A stretch of DNA of 64,000 nt from Bradyrhizobium sp. 1 (GTDB lineage: Bacteria; Pseudomonadota; Alphaproteobacteria; Rhizobiales; Xanthobacteraceae). The notes below the pieces were generated by a model, which was not told the DNA's origin, did no database searches, and saw nothing but the letters and a program-made list of their open reading frames with translations. Below are positions 1 to 7,851 of the stretch, piece after piece. A program made the translations under genes and the position numbers. Position 1 is the first letter of the stretch. Each line of letters starts with the position of its first letter. The stretch lies in the NCBI RefSeq assembly GCF_023073315.1, contig NZ_JADPJH010000018.1, positions 495,534 to 559,533 on the forward strand, in the 5' to 3' direction.

Positions 1-108
1 ACGCTGGGAGGGATCGTCCCGGCCGAGCGTCTCGAGCTTTTGCTGGAATGTCCGAAAGGTGCGCAGGCCATGGTGCTGTTGCGAAAGCCACGCGTGCAGG
101 TCGTTCAT
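1..108 (-). CDS. Unknown protein, N-terminal 36 codons only
   Basis: The start of a gene on the minus strand that runs out of the window. An ATG at 108 is preceded by a good AAGGAGC ribosome-binding site, and the frame stays open to base 1. The visible peptide begins MNDLHAWLSQQHHGLRTFRT and is basic and glutamine-rich. I do not recognise the family. No function can be assigned from 36 residues. Confidence 0.5.
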   Translation of the reverse strand, partial: MNDLHAWLSQQHHGLRTFRTFQQKLETLGRDDPSQR

Positions 109-241
109 GTGAGCTCCTTCGAGTTACGGAAGAAGCTGCCGGTTTATACAGGAGGGATATGACGATCGGAAGGGAGGGAATGCTGAGCCAGTCCGTCTTC
201 GCCAAGAGGCTTCGCCGGACACGCCTCGCCTTTTCGGCTCA

Positions 242-258
242 GCGTGGCTGCGCCACGC
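242..258. terminator. Hairpin just downstream of tRNA-Leu
   Basis: GCGTGGC and GCCACGC form a perfect 7-bp stem around a TGC loop, beginning 22 bases past the 3' end of the minus-strand tRNA. There is no clean T-run, so it may be a processing or termination hairpin rather than a classical intrinsic terminator. Confidence 0.35.
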
Positions 259-279
259 GAAGCCCGAAAGGGCGAAGCG

Positions 280-364
280 TGGTGCCCCTGGCCGGAATCG
301 AACCAGCACTCCTTGCGGAACTCGATTTTGAGTCGAGCGCGTCTACCAATTCCGCCACAGGGGC
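280..364 (-). tRNA. tRNA-Leu (anticodon CAA)
   Basis: Read on the minus strand, this folds as a long-variable-arm tRNA of 85 nt with an encoded CCA end. The acceptor arms GCCCCTG and CAGGGGC pair perfectly. The anticodon stem CTCGA/TCGAG encloses the loop CTCAAAA, giving anticodon CAA, which reads UUG leucine codons. The T-arm carries GGTTCGATTCC. The extra arm expected of class II leucine tRNAs is present between the anticodon and T arms. Confidence 0.95.
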
Positions 365-522
365 TCTCGGTCGGTCCCCAGAATATGGGCCTCGCGAAGC
401 CGGCGGACTATAGCCATGGGCAAGGCGGGGTCAACCCGCGCCAAAGTGATCCCGGCCGTTCTCGACAGCCGCATGGCACGGGGTTAGAGCCTTACAGCGC
501 GACCCATCCGGAAGAGGCTGCC

Positions 523-1062
523 GTGACGACCCAGAGTGCCGCAATACCTGTATTCAAGCAGGCCAGCCCGAGCCCCGCTCTGACCGCCGCGCTTCTCATC
601 ACCCTGATTGCGGCCGCCACGATCGCGGGCGCCTGGTTCTTCCAGCTCGTGCTGGGGATCGTGCCGTGTCCGCTGTGCCTCGAACAGCGCTACGCCTATT
701 ATCTCGCGATCCCGCTCGGCTTGCTTATCGCGCTTGCCGCCAAGAGTGGCGCGCCACGGCCGCTGTTGCTCGCCGGCCTTGCGATCCTCGCGCTGGCGAC
801 GCTTGCCAATGCCGGCCTCGGCACCTATCACTCCGGGGTCGAATGGGGTTTTTGGAAGGGACCGACCGACTGCTCCGGCCCCGTCATCAATCTCGGCAGC
901 GCAGCTGATCTGCTGTCGAAGCTCGATACCGTGAAGGTGGTGCGCTGCGACGAGGTGCAGTGGCGCTTCCTCGGCCTTTCGCTCGCCGGTTACAACGTGC
1001 TGATCTCGCTGTTGATGGCCGCGATCGCCGCGTGGGGATTTGTGGCGACGGCGAAGCGTTAA
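523..1062 (+). CDS. DsbB-family disulfide bond formation protein
   Basis: An inner-membrane quinone reductase-like protein of about 179 residues that would re-oxidise a periplasmic DsbA. The first membrane segment (about 20-43) is followed by the active-site pair C49-P-L-C52. A second cysteine pair, C117 and C142, lies in the second periplasmic loop, as DsbB chemistry requires. Four hydrophobic segments are visible. I chose the GTG at 523 because GGAAGAGG lies just upstream; the frame is open further back, but that extension overlaps the tRNA. It is convergent with the next gene, with only 3 bases between their stops. A DsbA-like protein is encoded at 5732-6391, but not adjacent. Confidence 0.85.
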   Translation: MTTQSAAIPVFKQASPSPALTAALLITLIAAATIAGAWFFQLVLGIVPCPLCLEQRYAYYLAIPLGLLIALAAKSGAPRPLLLAGLAILALATLANAGLGTYHSGVEWGFWKGPTDCSGPVINLGSAADLLSKLDTVKVVRCDEVQWRFLGLSLAGYNVLISLLMAAIAAWGFVATAKR

Positions 1063-1065
1063 CGG

Positions 1066-2151
1066 TCAATCGTCCACATCGTCCTGCGTGCGCCCGAACA
1101 GGTGCACGATGCCCGGCGTCGCGATCGTCACGAACACGAAGCGCGATAGATGATGGGCGCCGACGAAGATCGGGTCGATGTGCAGCGTCAGGGCCAGCGC
1201 CAGCATGGCGTCCATCGCCCCCGGCGCGAAGGCGACGACGACGTCTGAAAACTTCACCTGCGTGGTGAGCGCAACGATGCCGACGAAGATGGCCGAGACG
1301 GCAATCGCCACGGCAAACGAGCCCAGCGCCGCATTGATGTGGCCGGCGAGGGTCTTGATTCGCATCCGCGCAAAGCGGCTGCCGATCAGGGCGCCGATGC
1401 CGATCAGTGCCACGCCGCGCACCCAGTTCGGCAGGCCGCCATCGACCCAGCCCGCCCCATGCAGCACGCTGGAGCCGATCATCGCGCCGAACATCCAGCT
1501 CGCCGGAAATTTTATGAGCCGCAGGACGAGCGCCGCAGCGAGTGAGGCCGCGACCAGCATCGCGAGGTCGAGCGGCGAGGCGATCGCCGTCGTCAGCGTC
1601 GGTGCTGCGGTGGGCGCCACGCCCGCGACGGCCAGCACCATCGGCAGTGCCGCAGTGAGGATGATGACGCGCATGGTCTGCACCACGGCGATGCCCGGCA
1701 GGTCGGCCCCGCGCTCGACCGCCAGGATCGTGATCTGGGACAGTGCGCCGGGACTGCCCGCGAGGAAGGCCGAGGTGCGGTCCCAGCCATGGATGCGCTG
1801 GAGGTAATAGCTCGAGCCGAAGGTCGAGCAGAAGGTGGCGAGCGCAAGCAGCCCGATGGTGAGGGGATAGGCGCTGACCTGTTGAAGCAGATGGCGCGAG
1901 ACCACCGAGCCCAGCGAGATGCCGAGCAGCACCAGCACGGTCTGGGTCAGGATCGGCGGCAGCGTTAGCTTGCGCCCGGCGATCGCGGCGATCCCGACCG
2001 CGATCATCGAGCCCGAGATCAGGCCGCCGGGAAGACCCGCAAGCAGAAATACCAGGCCTCCGGCGGTGCCGATGACGAGTGTCTCCACCGTGCTCAAGAT
2101 TTCGGCACGGCTTGGCAATTCGAACGGCAGGGAGGCGGTGATTTGCTTCAC
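1066..2151 (-). CDS. AbrB-family membrane protein
   Basis: A polytopic membrane protein of 361 residues. It has about ten hydrophobic helices and the internal duplication typical of the AbrB / putative ammonia monooxygenase family (PF05145). Conserved-looking features include a G-L-P-G-G-L-I-S-G-S stretch near residue 40 and a L-A-G-S-P-G-A-L-S segment near 130, the family's repeated glycine/proline signature. The family is annotated as transporter-like or as a regulator, but the substrate is unknown, so none is claimed. Start is the ATG at 2151. It stands alone, convergent with the DsbB gene. Confidence 0.8.
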   Translation of the reverse strand: MKQITASLPFELPSRAEILSTVETLVIGTAGGLVFLLAGLPGGLISGSMIAVGIAAIAGRKLTLPPILTQTVLVLLGISLGSVVSRHLLQQVSAYPLTIGLLALATFCSTFGSSYYLQRIHGWDRTSAFLAGSPGALSQITILAVERGADLPGIAVVQTMRVIILTAALPMVLAVAGVAPTAAPTLTTAIASPLDLAMLVAASLAAALVLRLIKFPASWMFGAMIGSSVLHGAGWVDGGLPNWVRGVALIGIGALIGSRFARMRIKTLAGHINAALGSFAVAIAVSAIFVGIVALTTQVKFSDVVVAFAPGAMDAMLALALTLHIDPIFVGAHHLSRFVFVTIATPGIVHLFGRTQDDVDD

Positions 2152-2247
2152 GCCACCTTATCGCAAATCAGCAAGAGGCGCACAATTGCAGGCTCGTCAT
2201 GCCGCAATGCGCGCGCCTCTCGCTGTCGCGAACCGTATGTGACGGAT

Positions 2248-2529
2248 TTACTTCTTGTCGGCGGCGGGAGCGGCCGGCGCGGCGGTGCCGGCCTTCGCTT
2301 CTTTCTTGCACTCGCGGCGGAATTTCTTGCGCTCCTTGCCCTTCAATCCCTTGGCGTCCGCCTGCTTGGAGCACTCGAGCGACTCGGCGGATCGCTCCTT
2401 CGTTACCTTCTTGTCGGCGGTGGCAGCCGCGTCGGTCTTGGCAGCCGGCGCGGCGGTCTGCGCGAAAGTAGCGCCGATGGTGAGCAGGGAGGCGAGGGCG
2501 ACGACGGCGAGGCGAGACGTGAAGGTCAT
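2248..2529 (-). CDS. PsiF-repeat-like small secreted protein
   Basis: A 93-residue protein. An N-terminal signal peptide (TFTSRLAVVALASLLTIGATF, cut after an AQ-type site) is followed by an Ala/Lys-rich linker. A basic repeat with two cysteines (SLECSKQADAKGLKGKERKK, then FRRECKKE) matches the PsiF repeat family (PF07769). PsiF is a phosphate-starvation-inducible periplasmic protein of unknown biochemistry. The start at 2529 puts the signal peptide at the N-terminus; the longer frame to 2613 lacks any export signal at its front. Confidence 0.75.
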   Translation of the reverse strand: MTFTSRLAVVALASLLTIGATFAQTAAPAAKTDAAATADKKVTKERSAESLECSKQADAKGLKGKERKKFRRECKKEAKAGTAAPAAPAADKK

Positions 2530-2732
2530 GGTGTTGCACTCTTCTTGGGAGAATGGCGAAGGGTTGGGAACGTCGGCTCGTGTTGCTGAACGCGACATGA
2601 ATAATCTGAACAAGGGGGATCACTATATTTTGGCGGTGGGTGCCATCGCTTCCTTGTCGCAACGCGCCGGCACGCTAGGATAGCAGTCTTCGGTTCGCTT
2701 CCCCCGGGGGAAGACCAAGGAGGAGACTAGGG

Positions 2733-3230
2733 ATGACCATTCAATCAAAAATGTTGTGTGCAGTTGCGGTGTCGGGATTTGCCGCACTGGTGGCGGCCGC
2801 GCCGGCGCAGGCTTTGACCTCGCAGGAGTGCAGCGCGAAATATCAGGCCGCCAAGAAGGACGGCTCGCTCGGCACCACGAAGTGGAATGACTTCCGCAAG
2901 GCCCAATGCGGTGCGGATGCGACGCCCGCCGCTGCGCCGAGCGCGGCAGCTCCGGCTGCACCAGCCGCTCCTGCCGAGCCGAAGCAGGCGAAGAAGGAGG
3001 CGGCCCCCGCTGCAGCCCCGTCACCGACCCTGCCGGCCGGTCCCGCGATCTATCCGAACGCGGTCGATCCGAAATACGCGAAGGAGAGCGCCGGCAAGGG
3101 CCGCCTGCACACCTGCGTCGACCAGTACAATGCCAACAAGACCAGCAACGGCAATGGCGGCATGAAGTGGATCGAGAAGGGCGGCGGCTATTACAGCGAA
3201 TGCAACAAGAAGCTGAAGGGCGCCGCCTGA
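2733..3230 (+). CDS. Secreted protein of unknown function
   Basis: A 165-residue exported protein. The signal peptide covers about residues 1-27 (cleavage near APAQA-L). Then comes a short cysteine-containing segment (SQECSAKYQAAKKDG ... QCGAD), a long Ala/Pro/Lys linker (about 65-100), and a C-terminal segment with two cysteines (LHTCVDQYNANK and YSECNKKLKG). The four cysteines suggest two disulfides. An AAGGAGGAG ribosome-binding site lies just before the ATG. The type of protein is common in Bradyrhizobium, but I know of no assigned function. It ends at a bidirectional hairpin shared with the TetR gene. Confidence 0.75.
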   Translation: MTIQSKMLCAVAVSGFAALVAAAPAQALTSQECSAKYQAAKKDGSLGTTKWNDFRKAQCGADATPAAAPSAAAPAAPAAPAEPKQAKKEAAPAAAPSPTLPAGPAIYPNAVDPKYAKESAGKGRLHTCVDQYNANKTSNGNGGMKWIEKGGGYYSECNKKLKGAA

Positions 3231-3247
3231 GGCCTCAGGATGACGCG

Positions 3248-3272
3248 GAGGCCGGAGCCAGGCTCCGGCCTC
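3248..3272. terminator. Bidirectional terminator hairpin
   Basis: A perfect 11-bp stem (GAGGCCGGAGC / GCTCCGGCCTC) with a 3-base loop lies between the convergent genes ending at 3230 (+) and 3278 (-). The T-rich tail on the plus strand is weak. Confidence 0.6.
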
Positions 3273-3277
3273 TCGCT

Positions 3278-3826
3278 TTAGCCCAACAGCTTCTCGGCCG
3301 ATTTTGCCACGAGTTGCGATCGCTTGCGCGGACCGCGCTCGACGAACAGCAGGCTCTGTCCGAAGATGAAGCAGTAGAACAGGAAGGCCTGCGCGTCGGC
3401 CTCCTCGGCCTCGAGGCCGGTCGCGCGATAGAGCTCGGCGACGTGCCTGAGCCGCGCTGCGTCTACGCTCGCCACCGCCGTCGCCGCGTTCTCGTCCGAG
3501 CGGGCCCATTGCCGGATCGCGAGCTCGATCGCCATGCCTTCCGGGTTCAGCCGCTCGGAATAGAGCTGGATCATAGCCTTCAGCCGCTCGCGGGGCGCCT
3601 CGCCGTCGAGGCTCGTCTGCTGCGCGATCGACGCTGCGCGTCCCTCACGCCAGCGTTCCAACATGGCGTCGAGCAGCGCGGCGCGGTCGGCGAAGCGGCG
3701 GTAGAAGCCGCCCTTGGTGACGCCGAGATTCTTGGCGAGCACCTCGACCCGCACCCCCTCAACCCCTGAGTGCGCGAGTTCGATAAACCCTGCCTCGATC
3801 CAGACGTCGCCGTTGCCGTTGCCCAT
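3278..3826 (-). CDS. TetR/AcrR-family transcriptional regulator
   Basis: A 182-residue repressor-type regulator. The N-terminal helix-turn-helix is clear at about residues 25-50: VEVLAKNLGVTKGGFYRRF has the TetR signature G-V-T-K-G-x-F-Y-x-x-F. The rest is a helical ligand/dimer domain. It is divergent from the thioesterase-lrgAB genes. Two palindromic operators at 3847-3901 lie in the shared gap, so it most likely represses both itself and the divergent unit. The ligand is unknown; the original target was probably the truncated acyl-CoA thioesterase whose start remains at 3928. Confidence 0.88.
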   Translation of the reverse strand: MGNGNGDVWIEAGFIELAHSGVEGVRVEVLAKNLGVTKGGFYRRFADRAALLDAMLERWREGRAASIAQQTSLDGEAPRERLKAMIQLYSERLNPEGMAIELAIRQWARSDENAATAVASVDAARLRHVAELYRATGLEAEEADAQAFLFYCFIFGQSLLFVERGPRKRSQLVAKSAEKLLG

Positions 3827-3846
3827 GAAGGAAGCCTCACCGGTTC

Positions 3847-3901
3847 TTGATACGGTGCCGTATTGCTAGCGCGGCAAGGTCTTGATACGCTACCGTATCA
3901 A
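3847..3901. promoter_or_regulatory. Twin TetR operators
   Basis: 3882-3901 reads TTGATACGCTACCGTATCAA, two perfect 8-base arms (TTGATACG / CGTATCAA) around 4 bases. 3847-3864 carries a related copy, TTGATACGGTGCCGTATT, with an imperfect right end. The copies are about 36 bp apart centre to centre, between the tetR start (3826) and the divergent ATG at 3928. Position and symmetry fit binding by the adjacent TetR regulator. Confidence 0.75.
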
Positions 3902-3927
3902 AAATCAAAAGGGCAGGGAGAACGGCG

Positions 3928-4017
3928 ATGGAGCAGGAGGCGACCTATCGCGGCACGGTGTATCCGTGGCAGTGCGATCACGTCGGCCACATGAACACCG
4001 AGCCGGGCGAGGCCTGA
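3928..4017 (+). pseudogene. N-terminal remnant of an acyl-CoA thioesterase
   Basis: A 29-codon reading frame starting MEQEATYRGTVYPWQCDHVG, then HMN, and then a stop after TEPGEA. The first 23 residues match the beginning of 4-hydroxybenzoyl-CoA-thioesterase-like hotdog proteins, where W-Q-C-D-H-x-G-H-M-N is the usual N-terminal motif containing the catalytic Asp. The rest of that enzyme is missing. The remnant keeps a ribosome-binding site (GGGCAGGGAG) and sits directly under the TetR operator. This suggests a deletion fused the promoter and first codons of one thioesterase gene to the region before the next one. It could still act as a short leader peptide coupled to the gene at 4021. Confidence 0.6.
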
Positions 4018-4020
4018 GTC

Positions 4021-4506
4021 ATGGCAGCGTTCGAGCCGAAAAACCCGGGCTATCGCGCGGCGGCCATTGCGATGTTCGATCGCCAGCCGGCGATGCACAC
4101 GCTCGGCATCGTGATCGTCCGCCTTGCGCCGGGCGAAGCCGAGCTGGCCATGCTGCATTCGCCGGCCTTCACGCAGCAGAACGGTTTTGTCCATGCCGGC
4201 ATCATCACGGCGGGGCTCGACAATGCTTGCGGCATTGCCGCCTTCACCCTGATGCCGCGCGAGGCCGACATCCTCACCGTCGAGTTCAAGACCACCCTGC
4301 TTGCACCCGCCCAAGGCGAACGCTTCGTCTTCAAGGCCGAGGTGGTCAAGCTTGGCCGGACGCTGACCTTCTGCGAGGCCAGGGCCTTTGCCGAGCACGA
4401 GGGCAAGACCAATCTGATCGCCACCATGACCGGAACGTTGATGGCGATGCTGCCACGCGAGGCTCCGCAGGCGCCGCGCACGTCCCCCGCGATGCGCGGC
4501 GATTGA
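4021..4506 (+). CDS. PaaI-family hotdog thioesterase
   Basis: A 161-residue single hotdog-fold protein, probably hydrolysing acyl- or aryl-CoA thioesters in the cytoplasm. The typical segment runs QQNGFVHAGIITAGLDNACG (about 59-78), where H-A-G followed by an acidic residue (LDN) marks the PaaI/YdiI active site. Later, ILTVEFKTTLLAPAQGERF forms the second conserved strand. The ATG is 3 bases after the stop of the remnant at 3928-4017, so translation may be coupled. It is followed after 34 bases by lrgA-lrgB and is presumably under the same TetR-controlled promoter. Confidence 0.8.
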   Translation: MAAFEPKNPGYRAAAIAMFDRQPAMHTLGIVIVRLAPGEAELAMLHSPAFTQQNGFVHAGIITAGLDNACGIAAFTLMPREADILTVEFKTTLLAPAQGERFVFKAEVVKLGRTLTFCEARAFAEHEGKTNLIATMTGTLMAMLPREAPQAPRTSPAMRGD

Positions 4507-4540
4507 CAAGCCTGCCGTCGCATTCCTTGATGCGGCGGTC

Positions 4541-4924
4541 ATGCTCGGAAGTCTTGGTCTCATTCTGCTCTGCCAGTTGATCGGCGAAGTGGTCGTGCAC
4601 GGTCTCGGCCTGCCGCTGCCGGGTCCCGTGCTCGGTCTGCTCTTGCTCCTGATCTTGCTGCTTGCCCGCGACCGTTTTTCGCTGCTCGCGCGCGGCCCCT
4701 TGCGCAACGACGGCGTCGAGACGGCCAGCAAGGGCCTGCTCGCGCATCTGTCGCTGCTGTTCGTGCCGGCCGGCGTCGGCGTCGTGCAGAAGCTCGACCT
4801 GCTCGCGTCCCACGGCATCGCCATCATCTTCGTGCTGGCGCTCTCGGTGGTCGTCACCCTGCTTGCGACGGTGCTCACCTTCCGTCTCGTCAGCCGTCTG
4901 TTGAGGCAACAGGACGCGCAATGA
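4541..4924 (+). CDS. CidA/LrgA-family holin-like protein
   Basis: A 127-residue membrane protein with four predicted helices. It carries the family's early motif (LCQLIGEVVVHGLGLPLPGP, about 10-29) and a L-L-F-V-P-A-G-V-G-V segment near 82. CidA/LrgA proteins are paired with LrgB partners and are implicated in murein hydrolase export, pyruvate transport or cell-death control. It overlaps the next gene by ATGA. The ribosome-binding site is weak, so coupling from the thioesterase upstream is possible. Confidence 0.85.
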   Translation: MLGSLGLILLCQLIGEVVVHGLGLPLPGPVLGLLLLLILLLARDRFSLLARGPLRNDGVETASKGLLAHLSLLFVPAGVGVVQKLDLLASHGIAIIFVLALSVVVTLLATVLTFRLVSRLLRQQDAQ

Positions 4925-5643
4925 AGGACAATCCGTTCTCGCTCTGGGTCTATCTCTCGCAGTCGCCGCTGTTGTGGCTGACCGTGACGCTGCTGGTTTA
5001 TGCGGGCACGGATGCGGTGTCGCTGGCGACGCGTCGGCATCCGTTCGCCAATCCCGTGCTGCATGCGATGTGGATCATCGGTGCGTTCCTGCTTCTGACC
5101 CGCACCTCCTACACGACCTATTTCGCCGGCGCGCAGTTCGTGCACTTCCTGCTCGGGCCCGCGACGGTCGCGCTCGCCGTGCCGCTCTACGAGAATCGCA
5201 AGCGCGTGGTTGCCTCCATCGTGCCCATGCTGGTGGCGTTGGTCGCGGGTTCGGTCACGGCCGTGGTGTCGGTGGTGCTGCTGGCCGAGCTCGCCGGGCT
5301 TCCGCGCGAAGTGGTCCTGTCGCTGGCGCCGAAATCGGTCACAGCCGGTGTCGCCATGGGCATCGCCGAATCCCTGCACGCCGATCCCTCGCTGGCGGCG
5401 GTCGCGGTCATCCTCACCGGCATCATGGGCGCCATCATCGTGACGCCGCTGATGAACCGGACCGGCGTCACCGATTACCGGGCGCGCGGCTTTGCGGCCG
5501 GCCTCGCCGCGCACGGCATCGGGACTGCCCGTGCGTTTCAGGTCGACGAGATCGCCGGGGTCTTTTCCGGCATCGCCATGAGCCTGAATGCTTTGGTGAC
5601 CTCGTTCCTGGTCCCGCTGGCGGTCACGCTGCTGGTGCGATGA
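4921..5643 (+). CDS. LrgB/CidB-family membrane protein
   Basis: A 240-residue polytopic protein, the standard partner of LrgA. It shows the family signature around residues 138-160 (SLAPKSVTAGVAMGIAES) and a C-terminal R-A-R-G-F-A-A-G-L-A-A-H-G-I-G-T-A-R-A-F stretch (about 187-206). Its start overlaps the stop of lrgA, so the two are translationally coupled and form one functional unit. Substrate and role in this organism are not shown by the sequence. Confidence 0.88.
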   Translation: MKDNPFSLWVYLSQSPLLWLTVTLLVYAGTDAVSLATRRHPFANPVLHAMWIIGAFLLLTRTSYTTYFAGAQFVHFLLGPATVALAVPLYENRKRVVASIVPMLVALVAGSVTAVVSVVLLAELAGLPREVVLSLAPKSVTAGVAMGIAESLHADPSLAAVAVILTGIMGAIIVTPLMNRTGVTDYRARGFAAGLAAHGIGTARAFQVDEIAGVFSGIAMSLNALVTSFLVPLAVTLLVR

Positions 5644-5731
5644 CATTGCCGCCGCGACGCTCTATATGATCCGTAACAATTCGCGGTTCCGACCCGTGTT
5701 TGCGGGAGATGGGACCGAAACGGGACGAGAT

Positions 5732-6391
5732 ATGGCTGCATTTATGAAGAAGGGCCTTGTGCCGACGCGGCGCGCCGCACTGACGCTGATCGGGGCGGGT
5801 GCACTCGCCGCGGGCGGGATCACCCTGGCACGAGCCGCCACCGACGATGACGAAGTGCTCACCGAAGCCAGGGTGCTGCGAGACCCCGACGTTCCCGTCG
5901 CCGGCAATCCGGATGGCAACATCAGCATCATCGAATGGTCCGACTACAACTGCCCCTATTGCCGCAAGCTCGAGCCCGAGCTGCGCCAGGTCATCCAGGA
6001 CGACGGCAAGGTGCGGCTGGTGATGAAGGACTGGCCGGTCCTCGGGCCGGTTTCGGTTACCGCGGCGCGGATCGCGCTCGCGGCGAAATATCAGGACAAG
6101 TACCACAAGGCCCATGATGCCATGATGGGCGTCAGCTCGCGCCTGACCGAGCCGCGTATCAACGAGCTGCTCGCGGCTGCCGGCGTCGACATGGACCGGT
6201 TGAAGCGGGATCTTGCCGACCACGGCAAGGACATCGACGCGGTCCTCAAGCGCAACAACGAGCAGGCCGAAGCCTTCGGTTTCCGTGGCACGCCGTCCTT
6301 CATCGTCGGCAAGTACCGCGTGCCCGGCGTTCTCAGCATGGCCGAATTCGAGCAGGTCATCGCAGATGCCCGCAAAGCCAAGATGAACTGA
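5732..6391 (+). CDS. DsbA-family thiol:disulfide oxidoreductase
   Basis: A periplasmic thioredoxin-fold protein of about 219 residues. The N-terminus (PTRRAALTLIGAGALAAGG) is an arginine-pair, Tat-like signal. The redox site is C74-P-Y-C77 in SDYNCPYCRKLEPEL, followed by an inserted helical domain and the cis-proline loop G-F-R-G-T-P-S-F-I-V-G (about 187-197). It most resembles the BdbD/Com1-type DsbA proteins. Partner oxidases could include the DsbB-like protein at 523-1062. I chose the ATG at 5732 over the upstream extension because it places the signal at the N-terminus; 5744 is an alternative. Confidence 0.85.
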   Translation: MAAFMKKGLVPTRRAALTLIGAGALAAGGITLARAATDDDEVLTEARVLRDPDVPVAGNPDGNISIIEWSDYNCPYCRKLEPELRQVIQDDGKVRLVMKDWPVLGPVSVTAARIALAAKYQDKYHKAHDAMMGVSSRLTEPRINELLAAAGVDMDRLKRDLADHGKDIDAVLKRNNEQAEAFGFRGTPSFIVGKYRVPGVLSMAEFEQVIADARKAKMN

Positions 6392-6419
6392 GGGGACCGC
6401 GTTCATCGCGCTCAGCACA

Positions 6420-6451
6420 AAGGCGCCGCCGCGGACCCGCGACGGCGCCTT
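6420..6451. terminator. Bidirectional terminator between convergent genes
   Basis: A strong GC-rich hairpin: AAGGCGCCG pairs with CGGCGCCTT, extended inwards by CGCG/CGCG after one mismatch. It lies between the genes ending at 6391 (+) and 6473 (-). Confidence 0.7.
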
Positions 6452-6472
6452 GTTCATGTCTGGTCGATCGAA

Positions 6473-6679
6473 TTATTTCGACGAGATTCGGACCCAGTCC
6501 TTGTGCGCGCGATCTTGCAGCGCATTCCAGTCGGCCTTCGCGACATCCCAGTTCACGATGGTGCGATTGACGGTCGCGACCTCGCCATTGGCGACCGACG
6601 ACGTCTGCATGGAGTCATAGACATACACGCCGCAGCCGAGCAGCAGCGCACCCAAAATCATTCCGAAAAAAGTCTGCAT
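6473..6679 (-). CDS. Small single-pass membrane protein, unknown
   Basis: A 68-residue protein with one N-terminal transmembrane helix (FFGMILGALLLGCGVYVYDS) and a short soluble tail containing NRTIVNWDVAKADWNALQDR. The start at 6679 has a GGAGG ribosome-binding site (complement of 6686-6690). Function is not known to me. The tryptophan-containing tail resembles small envelope-anchored proteins common in Bradyrhizobium. Confidence 0.7.
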   Translation of the reverse strand: MQTFFGMILGALLLGCGVYVYDSMQTSSVANGEVATVNRTIVNWDVAKADWNALQDRAHKDWVRISSK

Positions 6680-6760
6680 GGCGAACCTCCGGTGACGGGC
6701 GATAACGTCGGCCCGCAGCGATGGTTCCGCGGCCATGCGGCGCATCTAGGGAGAGCTTGT

Positions 6761-7831
6761 TCATTTTCCATTCAGCCATTGCAGCAGCTCCGCGTTGATC
6801 TCGCGCGGATAGGTGTGGCTGAGATCGTCAATCTCGCGATAGGTGACGTCGGCGCCGGCGGCCGAGAGCGCAGCTTGCGTCTGCCGCGCGGTCTGCACCG
6901 GAAACATCCAGTCGAGCTTGCCGTGGGTGATGAAGACGGGCAGGCCTTGCAGGCGCGCGGCATCAGCCATCTCCGCCATCAGCGGATGGAAGGTCGCCGA
7001 CACCGGCGCAAGATGCGTGAATGGCGAGGCGCCGTCGAGGCCGGAGACGTAGCTGAAGGTGCCGCCGTCGCTCATGCCGGTCAGCAGCATCCGCGAGGCG
7101 TCGATGGTCCAGCGGCTGCGCACGGTCTCGAGGATGCGCATCAGGTTCGGCGTGTCGGCGTCATCGCCCATCAGTGCCCAGGTTGGGCCGGTCGCAGTCG
7201 GCGCCACCAAAATCGCGCCGAGGCTGCGGGCGTCGCGCAGCCAGCTCCACAGGAAGCTGCGGCCGTTGCCGCTGCCGCCATGCAGCGCCATCACCAGCGG
7301 CATCGCGCGATCGGGCGAATAATATTCGGGGATATAGACCGAGAAGCCGCCGCGGCTGCCGGGCTCGTTGTGGTCGTGGAAGATGCCGGTGTCGTCGCTC
7401 GCGCCGGCCTCGAGACGTGCCAACAGATCGCCATTCTCGCGATTAGCGGCGTTGAGAAAGAAATTGCTCACCGGCGGAAACTGCACCGCCAGCGGATAGA
7501 GTGCCTCCTGCGCGCGCGGTACGTGGCGCAGTGCGCGGAAGACCGCGACGAGATCACCATTGCCGCGCTCGACGTCGCGAATGCCGGCAAAGGCGGCGAG
7601 CGTCTCGTTGCAGGCGCGATCGAGCCGCTCGCGCAAGCCGGCAAACTGCTCCGGCCAATTTCCGATCGGCGCGCGCGCCGCCTGCAGCGCGTCGTCCGGC
7701 GCGCCGATCGCGTCCATCACCGAGGCGAATGCTGGCGGGTGCAATTGCCGCTGGAAGAAACCGAGTGCCTCCAGCGCATTGAGCAACGGTGGCAGCACGG
7801 CCACGATGTCGTCCACCACGGCCTCGGTCAT
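6761..7831 (-). CDS. PHB-depolymerase/dienelactone-hydrolase-like esterase
   Basis: An alpha/beta-hydrolase of 356 residues. A helical N-terminal region of about 160 residues precedes the hydrolase domain. The oxyanion-hole strand reads LVMALHGGSGNGRSF (about 179-193). The nucleophile elbow is G-M-S254-D-G-G, and a C-terminal D-L-S-H-T-Y-P segment (about 341-347) would supply the catalytic His. The overall pattern is that of feruloyl-esterase/PHB-depolymerase-like carboxylesterases. It follows the Deg-like gene by 20 bases on the same strand, so they are probably co-transcribed. AGAGGAAG precedes the ATG. Substrate is unknown. Confidence 0.75.
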   Translation of the reverse strand: MTEAVVDDIVAVLPPLLNALEALGFFQRQLHPPAFASVMDAIGAPDDALQAARAPIGNWPEQFAGLRERLDRACNETLAAFAGIRDVERGNGDLVAVFRALRHVPRAQEALYPLAVQFPPVSNFFLNAANRENGDLLARLEAGASDDTGIFHDHNEPGSRGGFSVYIPEYYSPDRAMPLVMALHGGSGNGRSFLWSWLRDARSLGAILVAPTATGPTWALMGDDADTPNLMRILETVRSRWTIDASRMLLTGMSDGGTFSYVSGLDGASPFTHLAPVSATFHPLMAEMADAARLQGLPVFITHGKLDWMFPVQTARQTQAALSAAGADVTYREIDDLSHTYPREINAELLQWLNGK

Positions 7832-7851
7832 TGCCGCTTCCTCTGCTTGGA

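Noticed and set aside
1066..2151. Reading the AbrB-family gene as a transcription factor or as ammonia monooxygenase
   Set aside because: It is a polytopic membrane protein of PF05145. The names AbrB and ammonia monooxygenase are historical labels.
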